A DNA stretch of 64,000 nucleotides from Companilactobacillus baiquanensis (GCF_003946605.1 NZ_RHOQ01000001.1:248001-312000), one strand, 5' to 3'; positions 42,288-53,276 are shown, counted from the first letter of the stretch. Translations and numbers: made by a program. Notes: generated by a model from the sequence alone, not told the origin.

Positions 42288-43098
42288 TATATCCATTGAT
42301 ATTTAATTGTTCCATGATCAACGCTGCTGTTTCCTCAATAGAACGATCAGCTACATTGATAACGGGACATCCCAATTCTTTATAGATTTTATTGGAATAA
42401 TCTAATTCCTTTTGAATTTCATCTTCTTCTGAATAGGTTGTGTCAGGATCAAGTCCGTAAGCAATCATTCTTTGGCGCCTTATTTTTGTTAGGACATTCA
42501 TATCATTTGTTAATCCAACAATTTTTTTAGGATTTACTTTCCATAGCTCGTCTGGTATCGCGGCTTTTGGAACTAATGGTAAATTAGCTACCTTGATGTT
42601 TTTATTAGCCAGATAGAGTGATAATGGCGTCTTGGAAGTTCTGGAGATACCAAGCAATACTAAATCAGCTTCAAGTAATCCTTTGGAGTTTTTTCCATCA
42701 TCATTGTTAACGGTAAACTCCATAGCAGAGATCATGTCAAAATAGTTTTGATTTAGTTCGTGGATCAGGCCCTTTTGTCTTATTGGTTCTTCATGGGTCA
42801 TTTGTCCAAAAGTTCCAATGATGGGATTAAGTATATCGTAGTAAGTAATTTGATGTTCCTGACAGTAAGTATTGATGATCTTACTGATTTCCTTTGATAC
42901 TATGGTATGTAAAATAACTGCTTTTTTCTCATTTGCCAAAGTTAAGATGTTTTTTAATTGATCATCATTTTTTACGAAGGGATATTTTGTATAAACAATA
43001 TCCAATTGTGGGAACTGTGCGAAGGCCGCTTTAGCAACACGCACAGCCGTTTCTCCGGCAGCATCTGATAGTGCAAAGACATCAACTCGTTGGGACAT
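42277..43098 (-). CDS. Pyruvate phosphate dikinase / PEP synthase regulatory protein (DUF299)
   Basis: A 273-residue bifunctional serine/threonine kinase and Pi-dependent phosphorylase family member (PpsR, YqfL). The N-terminus has ALSDAAGETAVRVAKAAFAQFP, the central P-loop-like motif is LVLLGISRTSKTPLSLYLANK, and the C-terminus has ELGCPVINVADRSIEETAALI, all family-typical. These enzymes switch PPDK or PEP synthase on and off by threonine phosphorylation. No such target gene is in the window. aggagga precedes the ATG. The gene is divergent from rpsU. Confidence 0.9.
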   Translation of the reverse strand: MSQRVDVFALSDAAGETAVRVAKAAFAQFPQLDIVYTKYPFVKNDDQLKNILTLANEKKAVILHTIVSKEISKIINTYCQEHQITYYDILNPIIGTFGQMTHEEPIRQKGLIHELNQNYFDMISAMEFTVNNDDGKNSKGLLEADLVLLGISRTSKTPLSLYLANKNIKVANLPLVPKAAIPDELWKVNPKKIVGLTNDMNVLTKIRRQRMIAYGLDPDTTYSEEDEIQKELDYSNKIYKELGCPVINVADRSIEETAALIMEQLNINGYTKS

Positions 43099-43131
43099 AA
43101 CAAATTCCTCCTAAAAAATTTAAAAAATTGT

Positions 43132-43159
43132 TTGAACATTACCTTCTTTTTGTTATAAT
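43132..43159 (+). promoter_or_regulatory. rpsU promoter
   Basis: TTGAAC, 16 bp, TATAAT (43154-43159). It lies in the divergent gap with the PEP-synthase regulator. Confidence 0.7.
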
Positions 43160-43222
43160 AACATATGAACTGTGAAAGAAATAGACAGTTACGCTTTAAA
43201 TCGGAAGGAGGGATATCATAAT

Positions 43223-43405
43223 ATGTCAAAAACAGTCGTTCGTGAAAATGAATCGCTAGATGATGCTCTTCGTCGTTTTAAACGCTCTGTCTCAAAAAGT
43301 GGTACACTTCAAGAATATCGTAAGAGAGAATTTTACGAAAAGCCAAGTGTAAAGAAAAAGCTTAAGTCAGAAGCTGCTCGTAAACGCAATAAGAAACGTC
43401 GTTAA
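43223..43405 (+). CDS. rpsU: 30S ribosomal protein S21
   Basis: A 60-residue basic ribosomal protein. [28 protein letters not shown] and the arginine/lysine tail are textbook bS21. The true start is the ATG after ggaaggaggg; an in-frame ATG 17 codons upstream has no site. It is probably transcribed alone because a terminator follows at once. The usual yqeY gene between rpsU and phoH is absent here. Confidence 0.96.
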   Translation: MSKTVVRENESLDDALRRFKRSVSKSGTLQEYRKREFYEKPSVKKKLKSEAARKRNKKRR

Positions 43406-43412
43406 TATAAAG

Positions 43413-43449
43413 AAAGGGTTAAAACATTATATGTTTTAACCTTTTTTTA
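43413..43449 (+). terminator. Terminator after rpsU
   Basis: AAAGGGTTAAAACAT / ATGTTTTAACCTTT, a stem with one bulged G, loop TAT, then a T run. Confidence 0.87.
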
Positions 43450-43503
43450 TAAGTTTTTTACATTCTTGTGCTATCATTCAAGATAATAGGAGGGTATGTG
43501 TGA

Positions 43504-44478
43504 TTGACAGAAAATAGCGAACAAGTTAAGCAAAATATTACTATTAAGAACCCACAAGATGCCGCAAATATATTTGGTATCAATGATAGCAATTTAACAC
43601 TTATTGAAGAGGGTATGAATGTCAAAATACATGCCTTTGGGGATCAGTTGGATGTTACTGGGGATGAAGATAATGTTGCTAAGACAGTTACCTTCTTAAA
43701 AATGCTCATCAAATTATCCAGTAATAAAATTAGTATAGGTGCTCCTGACGTCGTTAGCGGCTTGAAGATGATCGAACGCGGTACGTTGGATTACTTTGAA
43801 GAACTGTATAAAGATGAATTGATCAAAGATTATGGCGGTAAACCTGTCAGAGTTAGAAATTTTGGTCAAAGACAATATATTAATGCGATCAAACACAATG
43901 ATATAACTTTTGGAATTGGTCCTGCTGGTACAGGTAAAACTTATTTAGCTGTGGTCATGGCAGTTGCTGCGCTTAAAAAAGGCACTGTTAAACGGATCAT
44001 CCTAACACGTCCCGCTGTTGAAGCAGGAGAGAGCTTAGGATTTTTGCCAGGTGACTTAAAGGAAAAAGTTGATCCATATATGCGCCCAATATATGATGCT
44101 TTATATGCTATTTTGGGGACAGAACATACAGGAAGATTATTAGAACGTGGAGTCATTGAAGTAGCACCACTTGCTTATATGAGAGGTCGTACTTTAGATG
44201 AAGCGTTTGTGATCTTAGATGAGGCTCAAAATACAACTCAAGAACAAATGAAAATGTTTCTGACAAGACTTGGTTTTGGTTCAACAATGATCGTTAATGG
44301 TGATATTTCTCAGATCGATTTACCTAGAAATGCTAAAAGCGGTCTAGTTCAGGCCAAAAAGATTTTAAATAATCTACCACACATCGGATTTGTTAACTTT
44401 ACTTCAGCAGATGTTGTCAGACATCCAGTTGTGGCAGAAATCATCGATGCATACGATGAAACAGATAAAACAGAATAA
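43504..44478 (+). CDS. PhoH-like ATPase (YbeZ)
   Basis: A 324-residue PhoH family protein. A small N-terminal RNA-binding-like region (residues 1-110) precedes the ATPase with Walker A FGIGPAGTGKTYLAVVMA, Walker B DEAFVILDEAQNTTQEQMKMFLTRLG and GDISQIDLPRNAKSGL. It works with the rRNase YbeY, whose gene is next, in ribosome maturation and decay. It starts at TTG with aggaggg upstream. Confidence 0.93.
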   Translation: MTENSEQVKQNITIKNPQDAANIFGINDSNLTLIEEGMNVKIHAFGDQLDVTGDEDNVAKTVTFLKMLIKLSSNKISIGAPDVVSGLKMIERGTLDYFEELYKDELIKDYGGKPVRVRNFGQRQYINAIKHNDITFGIGPAGTGKTYLAVVMAVAALKKGTVKRIILTRPAVEAGESLGFLPGDLKEKVDPYMRPIYDALYAILGTEHTGRLLERGVIEVAPLAYMRGRTLDEAFVILDEAQNTTQEQMKMFLTRLGFGSTMIVNGDISQIDLPRNAKSGLVQAKKILNNLPHIGFVNFTSADVVRHPVVAEIIDAYDETDKTE

Positions 44479-44494
44479 TGATACGGGGATAAAA

Positions 44495-44965
44495 ATGGAT
44501 TTAGAAATTTTTAATGATGATAAATTAATTGATGAAAAACGTGAAGATTGGGTAAAAAAATTAGTTCAATTTACTTTTGATGATTTGGAATTAAAGGATA
44601 GTACCGAACTCTCTATTCATTTTGTAACTAAAGATAAGATTCACGAAATCAATAAAAAATATCGTGATGTTGATCGAGCAACTGACGTTATCAGCTTTGC
44701 AATCAATGATGGTGAAGATTCGTTGGACTTTATTGAAAGTCAAATTCCAGATTTACCAGTTGATTTAGGGGATTTATTCATCAGTGTTGAAATAGTTGAT
44801 GAACATGCTAAAGATTACGAGCATTCGTTTGATCGAGAATTAGGATATACTATTGTTCATGGAATTTTGCATTTAAATGGCTATGATCATATAAAGCCTG
44901 AAGATGAGAAAGTTATGATCGGACTACAAGAAAAAATTCTCAGTGCTTACGGACTAGAGAAATAA
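44495..44965 (+). CDS. ybeY: Endoribonuclease YbeY (16S rRNA maturation)
   Basis: A 156-residue metal-dependent RNase. The three-histidine zinc site GYTIVHGILHLNGYDH is complete, with RDVDRATDVISFAIND upstream. acggggata precedes the ATG at MDLEIFND; a reading inside phoH with 35 extra residues is excluded. It cleaves rRNA in quality control and maturation. Confidence 0.95.
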   Translation: MDLEIFNDDKLIDEKREDWVKKLVQFTFDDLELKDSTELSIHFVTKDKIHEINKKYRDVDRATDVISFAINDGEDSLDFIESQIPDLPVDLGDLFISVEIVDEHAKDYEHSFDRELGYTIVHGILHLNGYDHIKPEDEKVMIGLQEKILSAYGLEK

Positions 44966-44977
44966 GGAGTTTACCTA

Positions 44978-45379
44978 GTGGAAATTAACGAAAAAGATTT
45001 ATTCGATGTTGCTATAAAAGCTATGGAAAAAGCATATACACCATATTCTCATTATAATGTGGGTGCAGCTTTAGTTGCCGACAATGGTAAGGTTTATTCC
45101 GGTGTAAATATCGAAAATGCTTCATATGGATTGACTAATTGTGCTGAAAGAACAGCTATTTTTAAGGCAGTTTCTGAAGGTGTACGTAGTATAGAAGCAT
45201 TGATCGTTGTTAATGGGACTAAAGAGATGTCAAAGCCTTGTGGCGCTTGCCGTCAAGTCATGAGTGAATTTATGGGTGGATCAGCACCTGTTTTCTTGTC
45301 AAATAATAGTAATGATTTTAAAGAATATAAATTTAAAGAAATTTTGCCGCTAGCATTTAGCGATAAGGATATGGATTAA
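44978..45379 (+). CDS. cdd: Cytidine deaminase
   Basis: A 133-residue homotetrameric zinc enzyme converting cytidine to uridine. The catalytic glutamate and zinc cysteines are in [20 protein letters not shown] and [13 protein letters not shown]. The start is GTG with aaggag. In many Firmicutes a diacylglycerol kinase gene lies between ybeY and cdd; here there is none, only 12 bases. Confidence 0.95.
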   Translation: MEINEKDLFDVAIKAMEKAYTPYSHYNVGAALVADNGKVYSGVNIENASYGLTNCAERTAIFKAVSEGVRSIEALIVVNGTKEMSKPCGACRQVMSEFMGGSAPVFLSNNSNDFKEYKFKEILPLAFSDKDMD

Positions 45380-45380
45380 T

Positions 45381-46289
45381 ATGAATAAAAATTTTCGTTC
45401 TGGTTTTGTAGCAATTATTGGCCGTCCAAACGTTGGTAAGTCGACTTTTATGAATCGTATTATTAAAGAGCAAATTGCAATCACTTCACCTAAAGCCCAG
45501 ACTACTAGAAATAAAATACAAGGAATTTATACAGATGATGAACGTCAGATCATCTTTTTAGATACACCGGGTATTCACAAACCTCATAATGGCTTGGATC
45601 AATATATGGATAAAGCGGCTGTATCTGCTTTAAAAGAAGTTGATGCAGTATTATTTATGACTGAAGCCGGCCAAAGTGCCGGACCTGGAGATAAATTTAT
45701 TATTGATGAATTGAAGAAAGTTAAAGCTCCAGTTTTCTTAATTCTTAATAAGATCGACTTGATCAATCCTGATGAAATGGCACCTCAAATCAGTGAATAC
45801 ATGGATCTATTAGATTTTGCCGAGGTTATTCCGATTTCAGCTACTAATGGTAATAATGTCGAGGATTTGATCAATTCATTAACTAAAGCATTACCTGAAG
45901 GCCCACAATATTATGATGACGATCAGATTACTGATCATCCTGAATACTTTGTCGTTGGAGAACTTATCCGTGAAAAAATACTGCAAGATACACATGATGA
46001 AATACCTCATGCGGTCGCAGTTATTGTCGACTCAATGAATCAACGCAGTGAGACTGGTAAACTTCAAGTTGAAGCTACTATTTATGTAGAACGTGATACA
46101 CAAAAAAAGATCGTTATCGGTAAGGGTGCCAGTATGTTAAAGAATATTGGGATCGGTTCTCGTATTAAGATAGAACATTTATTAGGTGAGAAAATCAATT
46201 TGAAGCTTTGGGTTAAAGTTAAAAAGAATTGGCGTGATGATCCACTATTTTTGTCTCGTGCAGGATATTCGGTCAAGGATATTAATTAA
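45381..46289 (+). CDS. era: GTPase Era
   Basis: A 302-residue essential GTPase for 16S rRNA maturation. G1 is [16 protein letters not shown]3 is FLDTPGIH, G4 is LNKID, and G5 is SATNGNN; the C-terminal KH domain contains [18 protein letters not shown]. Start is one base after the cdd stop. The gene order cdd-era-recO is conserved. Confidence 0.96.
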   Translation: MNKNFRSGFVAIIGRPNVGKSTFMNRIIKEQIAITSPKAQTTRNKIQGIYTDDERQIIFLDTPGIHKPHNGLDQYMDKAAVSALKEVDAVLFMTEAGQSAGPGDKFIIDELKKVKAPVFLILNKIDLINPDEMAPQISEYMDLLDFAEVIPISATNGNNVEDLINSLTKALPEGPQYYDDDQITDHPEYFVVGELIREKILQDTHDEIPHAVAVIVDSMNQRSETGKLQVEATIYVERDTQKKIVIGKGASMLKNIGIGSRIKIEHLLGEKINLKLWVKVKKNWRDDPLFLSRAGYSVKDIN

Positions 46290-47044
46290 TGAAATTACCA
46301 ACTAATTTTTTTGGAATTGTTGTTAAACGTCAGCGTTATCGTGAAAAAGATGCTTTAGTGACAATTTTGACTAAAGAGTATGGTTTTAAAACCTTTTTGG
46401 TTAGAGGAACTCAAGGTCCTAAATCTAAAATTTCTGGGTCGGTCATTCCTTTTTCATATGGAGACTATTCAGGAATTGTAAAAGAAGAAGGATTGTCTTA
46501 CTTGAATTCGGCAAGTAATATAAAACAATTCGACGAGATAGTTAAAGACATTGAATTGAATGCTTATGCGACATTTTTGTTTGATTTACTGTCCAATGCG
46601 TTTTTGAATGAAGTCTTATCTGAAGATTGGTATAAAGATCTATTTAAAGCTTTACTTTATATTAATAATGGTTACGATGCTCAAATAGTGGTAAATATTT
46701 TACAAATGCATCTTTTGAAAGTCTTTGGAGTTGAACCCAATATGGATCGTTGTGTTGTTGGAGGTGAGACGACTGGACGCTTTGATTTTTCAGTTATTTT
46801 AGGAGGATTGATTTGTTCAAAACATTTTGATCAAGATATCCATCGATTACATTTATCTGAAAAGACGATTTATTTTTTAAGATTGTTTAGTAAAATATCT
46901 CTAAACCAAATTAGCAGCATTAGTATAAAAGATAGTAATAAAGATTTGATTCAGCATGCGATCGATTCTATTTATACAGGTTCGATCGGATCTTATCCGA
47001 AAAGCAAAATATTTATTGATAATATGCATACTTGGCATATTTAA
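46289..47044 (+). CDS. recO: DNA repair protein RecO
   Basis: A 251-residue protein that helps load RecA with RecF and RecR. The N-terminal OB-fold begins NFFGIVVKRQRYREKDALVTILTKEYG. The C-terminal zinc site, normally two CxxC pairs, is degraded: the segments read DRCVVGGE and GGLICSKH, so only two of four cysteines are left, with a histidine at one other position. It overlaps the era stop by one base. It is the last gene before the glyQ T-box. Confidence 0.92.
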   Translation: MKLPTNFFGIVVKRQRYREKDALVTILTKEYGFKTFLVRGTQGPKSKISGSVIPFSYGDYSGIVKEEGLSYLNSASNIKQFDEIVKDIELNAYATFLFDLLSNAFLNEVLSEDWYKDLFKALLYINNGYDAQIVVNILQMHLLKVFGVEPNMDRCVVGGETTGRFDFSVILGGLICSKHFDQDIHRLHLSEKTIYFLRLFSKISLNQISSISIKDSNKDLIQHAIDSIYTGSIGSYPKSKIFIDNMHTWHI

Positions 47045-47048
47045 TGAA

Positions 47049-47077
47049 TTGACAATTTTTATGAAAATGGTTATCAT
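47049..47077 (+). promoter_or_regulatory. glyQ promoter
   Basis: TTGACA (47049-47054), 17 bp, TATCAT (47072-47077), just after the recO stop. Confidence 0.75.
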
Positions 47078-47082
47078 TTAAC

Positions 47083-47244
47083 TATATATAACAGCGACAC
47101 GGGGTAGTGAAAGCCGTGATTAGTTTTATGGTGCACAAACTTTATTTTTATACAAAAGTGCAGGACTTAGGTCCTGAATAAGGGTGGAACCGCGATTAGT
47201 CGTCCCTTGCATGTATTTAGTATACTTGCAAGGGCTTTTTTTGC
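47083..47244 (+). promoter_or_regulatory. T-box leader of glyQS
   Basis: The T-box core AGGGTGGAACCGCG lies at 47181-47194. The apical Stem I hairpin is CACGG...CCGTG (47097-47117). The best glycine specifier candidate is GGT at 47130-47132, on the 3' side below that hairpin. The terminator is at 47203-47242. Uncharged tRNA-Gly should cause read-through into glyQ. Confidence 0.9.
47203..47242 (+). terminator. Regulated terminator of the glyQS T-box
   Basis: CCCTTGCA / TGCAAGGG stem followed by a T run. It lies just downstream of the T-box sequence. Confidence 0.87.
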
Positions 47245-47266
47245 GTCTATCTGAGAGGAGAAAGTA

Positions 47267-48175
47267 ATGGATAAGAAATTAGATGTACAAAATATGATTT
47301 TGACATTGCAAAGTTTTTGGAGTGAAAAGGGCTGCATGTTGATGCAGGCTTATGATACTGAAAAAGGTGCCGGGACAATGAGTCCGTATACTTTTTTAAG
47401 AGCTATCGGACCAGAGCCTTGGAATGCAGCATATGTTGAGCCATCAAGACGTCCTGCTGATGGACGTTATGGTGAAAATCCTAATCGTTTGTATCAACAT
47501 CATCAGTTTCAAGTCGTAATGAAACCAGCTCCCGAAAATATTCAAGAGTATTATTTAGATTCTTTACGTGCTTTAGGAATTGAACCATTGGAACATGACA
47601 TTCGTTTCGTTGAAGATAACTGGGAGAATCCTTCAATGGGTTGTGCTGGTGTTGGTTGGGAAGTTTGGCTTGATGGTATGGAAGTCACACAATTTACTTA
47701 TTTCCAACAAGTTGGTGGCTTGCAAGTTCATCCTGTAACTAGTGAAATTACATATGGTGTTGAACGTTTGGCATCATATATTCAAAACGTTAATTCTGTT
47801 TATGATCTTGAGTGGGGTGACGGTGTTTTATATGGTGATATTTTCAAAGAACCAGAATATGAACACTCTAAGTATTCCTTTGAAGAAAGTAATCAAGACA
47901 TGCTATTCAAATTTTTCAATGCGTACGAAAAAGAAGCTAACCGTTTGATGGATTTAGGATTAGTACATCCCGCTTATGATTATATTTTGAAATGTAGTCA
48001 TACATTTAATTTACTCGACGCCAGAGGAGCCGTTTCTGTTACTGAAAGAGCTGCTTACTTATCAAGAATCAGAAGAATGGCGCATAAAGTTGCCAAGGCA
48101 TTCGTTGAGGAACGTGAAAAATTAGGTTTCCCATTGTTGGCAAGTAGCAAAGTAAAGGAGAAAGAAAATGACTAA
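47267..48175 (+). CDS. glyQ: Glycyl-tRNA synthetase alpha subunit
   Basis: A 302-residue class II catalytic subunit of the bacterial heterotetrameric enzyme. [74 protein letters not shown] and [18 protein letters not shown] are signature segments. gagaggaga precedes the ATG. It overlaps glyS by eight bases. Confidence 0.97.
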   Translation: MDKKLDVQNMILTLQSFWSEKGCMLMQAYDTEKGAGTMSPYTFLRAIGPEPWNAAYVEPSRRPADGRYGENPNRLYQHHQFQVVMKPAPENIQEYYLDSLRALGIEPLEHDIRFVEDNWENPSMGCAGVGWEVWLDGMEVTQFTYFQQVGGLQVHPVTSEITYGVERLASYIQNVNSVYDLEWGDGVLYGDIFKEPEYEHSKYSFEESNQDMLFKFFNAYEKEANRLMDLGLVHPAYDYILKCSHTFNLLDARGAVSVTERAAYLSRIRRMAHKVAKAFVEEREKLGFPLLASSKVKEKEND

Positions 48176-50234
48176 AAATTATTTATTAGAAATTGGTTTG
48201 GAAGAGATGCCAGCCCACGTTGTTACTCAAAGTGAGAATCAATTAGCACAAAAGGCAGCTAAATTTTTAAAAGATAATCGTCTATCTTTCTCTACTATTG
48301 AAAAGTATTCAACACCTAGACGTTTGTCGATCCTTATAAAAGATGTTGCCGAAAAGCAAGAAGACATCGATGTTAAAGCAAAGGGTCCAGCAAAGAAGAT
48401 CGCAAAAGATGCTGATGGCAATTGGACTAAAGCTGCACAAGGATTCGCCCGTGGTCAAAAGATGACCGTCGATGATATTTTCTTTGAAGAATTAAAAGGT
48501 GTTGAATACGTTTACATTCAAAAACATGAAGCTGGTAAATCAGCTAATGAAATTTTAAGCAATATTACTGAAGTTATTGAGTCACTAACATTCCCTACAA
48601 GAATGCGTTGGGGATCATACGATTTTGAATATATCCGTCCAATTCATTGGTTAGTTTCATTACTAGGCAGTGAAGAGATTCCTTTGAAAGTTTTGGATGT
48701 TAAATCAGGACGTATAAGTCGTGGACATCGTTTCTTAGGCAAAGATGTTGAAATTGACAATGCTGATGATTATGTTGAAAAATTACGTTCACAGTTTGTC
48801 ATAGTTGATGCAACAGAGCGTAAAAATATTATTAATGATCAAATTAAAAAAATTGCTGCTGATAATAATTGGGTTATCGACATTGACAGTGACTTGCTAG
48901 AAGAAGTTAACAACTTAGTTGAATATCCTACAACCTTCTACGGTTCATTTGATAAAAAGTATCTTGAAATACCAGAAGAAGTTTTGATCACATCTATGAA
49001 AGATAACCAAAGATATTTCTTTGTGAGAGATCAAGCTGGTAAATTATCACCTCACTTTATTGGTGTAAGAAATGGTAATACTAAATATCTTGAAAATGTT
49101 ATCCAAGGTAACGAAAAAGTTCTTGTCGCTCGTCTAGAAGATGCTGACTTCTTCTTTAAAGAAGATCAAAAGAAGACGATTGCCGATTATGTTGAAAAAC
49201 TTAAATCAGTTAATTTCCACGTTAAAATCGGTACAATGTTTGAAAAGATGCAACGTGTTCATGCAATTTCAGAACATTTAGCTAAATTATTTAACTTGAA
49301 TGAACAAGAAACAAAGGATCTACTTCGTGCAAGTGATATTTATAAATTTGATCTTGTTACAAATATGGTTGATGAATTCCCAGAACTACAAGGTACTATG
49401 GGTGAAAAATATGCTGCCATAATGGGTGAAACAGAAGGTGTTGCTAAAGCAATCAGTGAACACTATATGCCGATCTCTGCTGAAGGAGATCTTCCCAAGA
49501 CTAAAGTAGGCGCAACTTTGGCTCTTGCTGATAAGATCGATTCTTTAAAGACTTTCTTTGCGGTTGATCTTATCCCTAGTGGTTCAAATGATCCATATGC
49601 ATTAAGAAGACAAGCTTATGGTGTTGTAAGAATCTTGGATCAAAACCAATGGTCATTAAATATTACTGATCTTCAAGAATTCTTAGCAGGTCTTAATGTT
49701 AAGGAAGGATTGGATCTATCGAAGAACCAAACAGAATTTACTGACTTTATGATCGATCGTATCCGTCAATTGTTAAATACACTTGATATTAGAAACGATA
49801 TTATTGAGGCTGTCAGTGAAGGATCAACTGTTGATCCAGTAGCAATGATCGATATTGCTAAAGTATTGCAAAATCATGTTTCAGATGATGACTTTAAACA
49901 AGTTATTGAAGCATTGAGTAGAATTGTTAATTTATCTCAAAAGGCTGGATTCAAGTTTAGTGATGATTTATCAGTTGACGATAAGTTATTTGAAAATCCA
50001 TCTGAAGGTAAATTAGAAGAAGCAATTTCCAAGATAAGCAAATCAAATACTAATGATGCAGAAAAGTTGTATACTGCATTAGCTAGTCTAAAACCAGTTA
50101 TTGATAATTACTTTGATGAGAATATGATCATGGCCAAAGATGAAGCGGTTAAGAACAATCGACTTACTCAATTAGTTATTGCAAACCATTTAATTGCAAA
50201 ATTAGGTAACTTGTCTAAAATTGTAGTTAAGTAG
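48168..50234 (+). CDS. glyS: Glycyl-tRNA synthetase beta subunit
   Basis: A 688-residue subunit needed for tRNA binding. [14 protein letters not shown] opens the protein, then [32 protein letters not shown] and [16 protein letters not shown], all typical of GlyS. The C-terminal third is the anticodon/HD-like helical domain. aaggagaaag inside the glyQ end is its ribosome site. Confidence 0.96.
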   Translation: MTKNYLLEIGLEEMPAHVVTQSENQLAQKAAKFLKDNRLSFSTIEKYSTPRRLSILIKDVAEKQEDIDVKAKGPAKKIAKDADGNWTKAAQGFARGQKMTVDDIFFEELKGVEYVYIQKHEAGKSANEILSNITEVIESLTFPTRMRWGSYDFEYIRPIHWLVSLLGSEEIPLKVLDVKSGRISRGHRFLGKDVEIDNADDYVEKLRSQFVIVDATERKNIINDQIKKIAADNNWVIDIDSDLLEEVNNLVEYPTTFYGSFDKKYLEIPEEVLITSMKDNQRYFFVRDQAGKLSPHFIGVRNGNTKYLENVIQGNEKVLVARLEDADFFFKEDQKKTIADYVEKLKSVNFHVKIGTMFEKMQRVHAISEHLAKLFNLNEQETKDLLRASDIYKFDLVTNMVDEFPELQGTMGEKYAAIMGETEGVAKAISEHYMPISAEGDLPKTKVGATLALADKIDSLKTFFAVDLIPSGSNDPYALRRQAYGVVRILDQNQWSLNITDLQEFLAGLNVKEGLDLSKNQTEFTDFMIDRIRQLLNTLDIRNDIIEAVSEGSTVDPVAMIDIAKVLQNHVSDDDFKQVIEALSRIVNLSQKAGFKFSDDLSVDDKLFENPSEGKLEEAISKISKSNTNDAEKLYTALASLKPVIDNYFDENMIMAKDEAVKNNRLTQLVIANHLIAKLGNLSKIVVK

Positions 50235-50314
50235 GTGTATTATTTGTGTTTTATGAATCCATGTGTTAATCTATAATTCACTGTTTTTATAAACATTTTG
50301 AGGAGGTGACAGCC

Positions 50315-52135
50315 GTGGCAACTCGAATTCCACAGGAATTTATAGATGAGGTTACCTCGAAAACTAACATCGTCGATGTTTTAAGTAAATATGTTCAACT
50401 CAAGAAAGCCGGTAAGAATTTTGTAGGTTTATGCCCCTTTCATGAGGAAAGAACCCCTTCGTTCACCGTCACAGAGGAAAAACAATTTTTCCATTGTTTT
50501 AGCTGTGGTCGTGGAGGAAATGTTTATAAATTCATTATGGAAATGGAAAGCAAGTCTTTCCCTGAGGCCGTAATAGAAGTAGCCAAAATGGGTAATATTC
50601 CTATTCCGGATAGTTACCAAACCGAAAACACTAATTATCAAAATTCGGATAGCAGAACTTTACTGAAAATGTATGAAGAAACTGCTAAGTTATATAATCA
50701 TATTTTGTTGAAGACAGAAAATGGTAGTGGGGCATTAAAGTACCTTAATCAGCGTGAAATCGACAATGATTTAATTAAAACGTTCAATTTGGGATATGCT
50801 CCAAATAACTCTGATTTGCTATTACAGTTTTTCAAAGATAGGTCAATTTCTGAAGATATCTTGAGAAAATCAGGATTATTTGCAGAAAATGAAGATGGTC
50901 AACTGTTTGATCGATTTAGAGATCGAATGATGGTCCCAATAACTGATGAGGCAGGAAACGTTGTTGCATTTTCAGGTAGAATTTTAGATAAAAATGCTAG
51001 TACGGCTAAGTATTTAAATAGTCCAGAAACCGAAATTTTTAGTAAGAGCAAAGTTCTGTTTAACTTAAGCAATGCTAAAAAAAGTATTCGAGATAATCAA
51101 AATGTTATCTTATTTGAAGGCTTTATGGATGTGCTTAGTGCGTATAAAGCAGGTGTCAAAAATGGTGTCGCATCGATGGGTACTAGTTTGACAGATCAGC
51201 AGCTGTATACGTTAAGTCGTCTGACTAATCAAATTAATATTTGTTACGATGGCGATGATCCTGGTGTTGAGGCAACTTATCGAGCGTTAACGCAACTTAG
51301 TGATGAGCGTTTTACTTATGGAGTCATCAGTGTTCCTGATCAAAAAGATCCAGATGAATATATCCGTAGTGAAGGCTTTGAGAAGTTTAATAGTTTAGTC
51401 AAAAATGGTGTACAAACACCAATTTCATTTATCCTTAATTATTTTCGTCGGCACTACAATCTTAATAACGAACATGACCAACTAGAATTTTTGAATCAAT
51501 CGCTTCAAGAAATCGTCAAGTTGAGTTCACCAGTAGAAATTGATATGTATGTCGGTAAGGTTGCCGATGAGATGAATGTCTCTAAAGAATCTATCAATAA
51601 AGAACTAGATTCTTTAAGACGAAGTAACGCTATCAAACAGCCAGCTAATAATTATAAAGATATTCAAAAGGTATCATTAGAACGTGCAACTGCAAGTGTC
51701 AGATCTAATAAATTTGATAGAATTGAAAAATCTGAGCGTTGTTTGTTGTATTGGACCTTAAATTTTCCAGAGTTAAAAGCTAATTTAAAGGGTAATAACT
51801 TTCATTTTGTTCACGATAATTATCAAAAACTCTATGAATCACTGTTAGCCTTTGGTGATATTAACAATAATATGGAAATGTCTGACTTTATGAATGGGCT
51901 GGATGACGGCGGCAAGAATCTTTTGGCTGAACTAGAGATGATGAAGATGCCTCAAGAGTATTCTGAACAAGAGATTGAAGATTATATATCCAATATCAAC
52001 AATTATGATTTGGAATCACAGGTGTCAGAAATCAATCAACAACTTAAACAAGCTGCAATGGTAGGTGACAATAAATTACAATTAGAGCTAACAAAGCAAT
52101 TAATTGATTTAAGAAAATTGTTAACTAGTAATTAG
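50315..52135 (+). CDS. dnaG: DNA primase
   Basis: A 606-residue primase that makes RNA primers for replication. The N-terminal CHC2 zinc ribbon is complete (CPFHEERTPSF then HCFSCGRGG), the RNA polymerase domain contains the TOPRIM motifs VILFEGFMDVLSAYKAG and CYDGDDPGVEAT, and a C-terminal helicase-interacting domain ends the protein. The GTG at 50315 is chosen because aggagg lies eight bases before; the GTG at 50306 overlaps that site. It is part of the dnaG-rpoD macromolecular synthesis operon. Confidence 0.95.
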   Translation: MATRIPQEFIDEVTSKTNIVDVLSKYVQLKKAGKNFVGLCPFHEERTPSFTVTEEKQFFHCFSCGRGGNVYKFIMEMESKSFPEAVIEVAKMGNIPIPDSYQTENTNYQNSDSRTLLKMYEETAKLYNHILLKTENGSGALKYLNQREIDNDLIKTFNLGYAPNNSDLLLQFFKDRSISEDILRKSGLFAENEDGQLFDRFRDRMMVPITDEAGNVVAFSGRILDKNASTAKYLNSPETEIFSKSKVLFNLSNAKKSIRDNQNVILFEGFMDVLSAYKAGVKNGVASMGTSLTDQQLYTLSRLTNQINICYDGDDPGVEATYRALTQLSDERFTYGVISVPDQKDPDEYIRSEGFEKFNSLVKNGVQTPISFILNYFRRHYNLNNEHDQLEFLNQSLQEIVKLSSPVEIDMYVGKVADEMNVSKESINKELDSLRRSNAIKQPANNYKDIQKVSLERATASVRSNKFDRIEKSERCLLYWTLNFPELKANLKGNNFHFVHDNYQKLYESLLAFGDINNNMEMSDFMNGLDDGGKNLLAELEMMKMPQEYSEQEIEDYISNINNYDLESQVSEINQQLKQAAMVGDNKLQLELTKQLIDLRKLLTSN

Positions 52136-52156
52136 AAGCATACTGGAGGAAAATAC

Positions 52157-53269
52157 ATGGCAACTAAAAAAACAACAGTATCAAAAGAACTTAAAAATGC
52201 TACAAAGAAGCTTGTTAAAGATTTAAAGAAAACTGGTAAGATCACTGAGACTGACTTAACAGAAAAAATTATTACTCCATATAAATTAAAGGGCGATGCT
52301 CTTAATACCTTTATTGAAGAACTTGAAGATCAAGGTATTGGTGTTGTTGATGATAAAGGTAATCCAAGTAAGCTTTCACTTCTAAAAGAAGAAAAGAGTG
52401 CTAAGAAAACTAAAAAAGAAACACCAGCTCCAACTGATATTAAAGTCAATGATCCAGTTCGTATGTATCTAAAGGAAATTGGTCGTGTTCCTTTACTTAA
52501 TGCACAACAAGAAGTTGATTTGGCTTTGAAGATCGAACAAGGTGATGAAGAAGCTAAGCAAAGACTGGCTGAAGCTAACTTACGTTTGGTTGTTTCAATT
52601 GCTAAACGTTATGTTGGACGTGGTATGCAATTCCTTGATTTGATTCAAGAAGGAAATATGGGTTTGATGAAGGCGGTTGAGAAATTCGATTATCGTCTAG
52701 GATTCAAGTTTTCAACATATGCAACTTGGTGGATCAGACAGGCTATTACGCGTGCTATTGCCGATCAAGCTAGAACTATTCGTATTCCTGTTCATATGGT
52801 TGAAACTATTAACAAATTGATCAGAATTCAACGTCAATTACTTCAAGATCTTGGCCGTGAGCCATTACCAGAAGAAATTGGTGCTGAAATGGATATGGCA
52901 ACTGGTAAAGTTCGTGATATTCTAAAGATCGCTCAAGAACCAGTTTCATTGGAAACACCAATTGGTGAAGAGGATGATTCTCATCTTGGTGACTTCATCG
53001 AAGATTCTGATGCAACTAGTCCTGAAGACCATGCTTCATATGAATTGTTGAAGGAGCAACTAGAAAATGTTCTAGATACTTTGACAGATCGTGAAGAAAA
53101 TGTGCTTCGTTTGCGTTTTGGTCTAGACGACGGAAGAACAAGAACACTAGAAGAAGTTGGTAAAGTATTTGGCGTTACTCGTGAGAGAATTCGTCAAATC
53201 GAAGCCAAAGCTCTTAGAAAATTGCGCCATCCATCAAGATCTAAACAATTAAAAGACTTTTTGGAATAG
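52157..53269 (+). CDS. rpoD: Principal RNA polymerase sigma factor SigA
   Basis: A 370-residue primary sigma factor. A short acidic/basic region 1.1 (residues 1-95) is followed by region 1.2 [14 protein letters not shown], region 2 with [36 protein letters not shown] and [19 protein letters not shown], region 3, and region 4.2 [27 protein letters not shown]. tggagga precedes the ATG. A terminator follows. Confidence 0.97.
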   Translation: MATKKTTVSKELKNATKKLVKDLKKTGKITETDLTEKIITPYKLKGDALNTFIEELEDQGIGVVDDKGNPSKLSLLKEEKSAKKTKKETPAPTDIKVNDPVRMYLKEIGRVPLLNAQQEVDLALKIEQGDEEAKQRLAEANLRLVVSIAKRYVGRGMQFLDLIQEGNMGLMKAVEKFDYRLGFKFSTYATWWIRQAITRAIADQARTIRIPVHMVETINKLIRIQRQLLQDLGREPLPEEIGAEMDMATGKVRDILKIAQEPVSLETPIGEEDDSHLGDFIEDSDATSPEDHASYELLKEQLENVLDTLTDREENVLRLRFGLDDGRTRTLEEVGKVFGVTRERIRQIEAKALRKLRHPSRSKQLKDFLE

Positions 53270-53276
53270 ATTTTGG

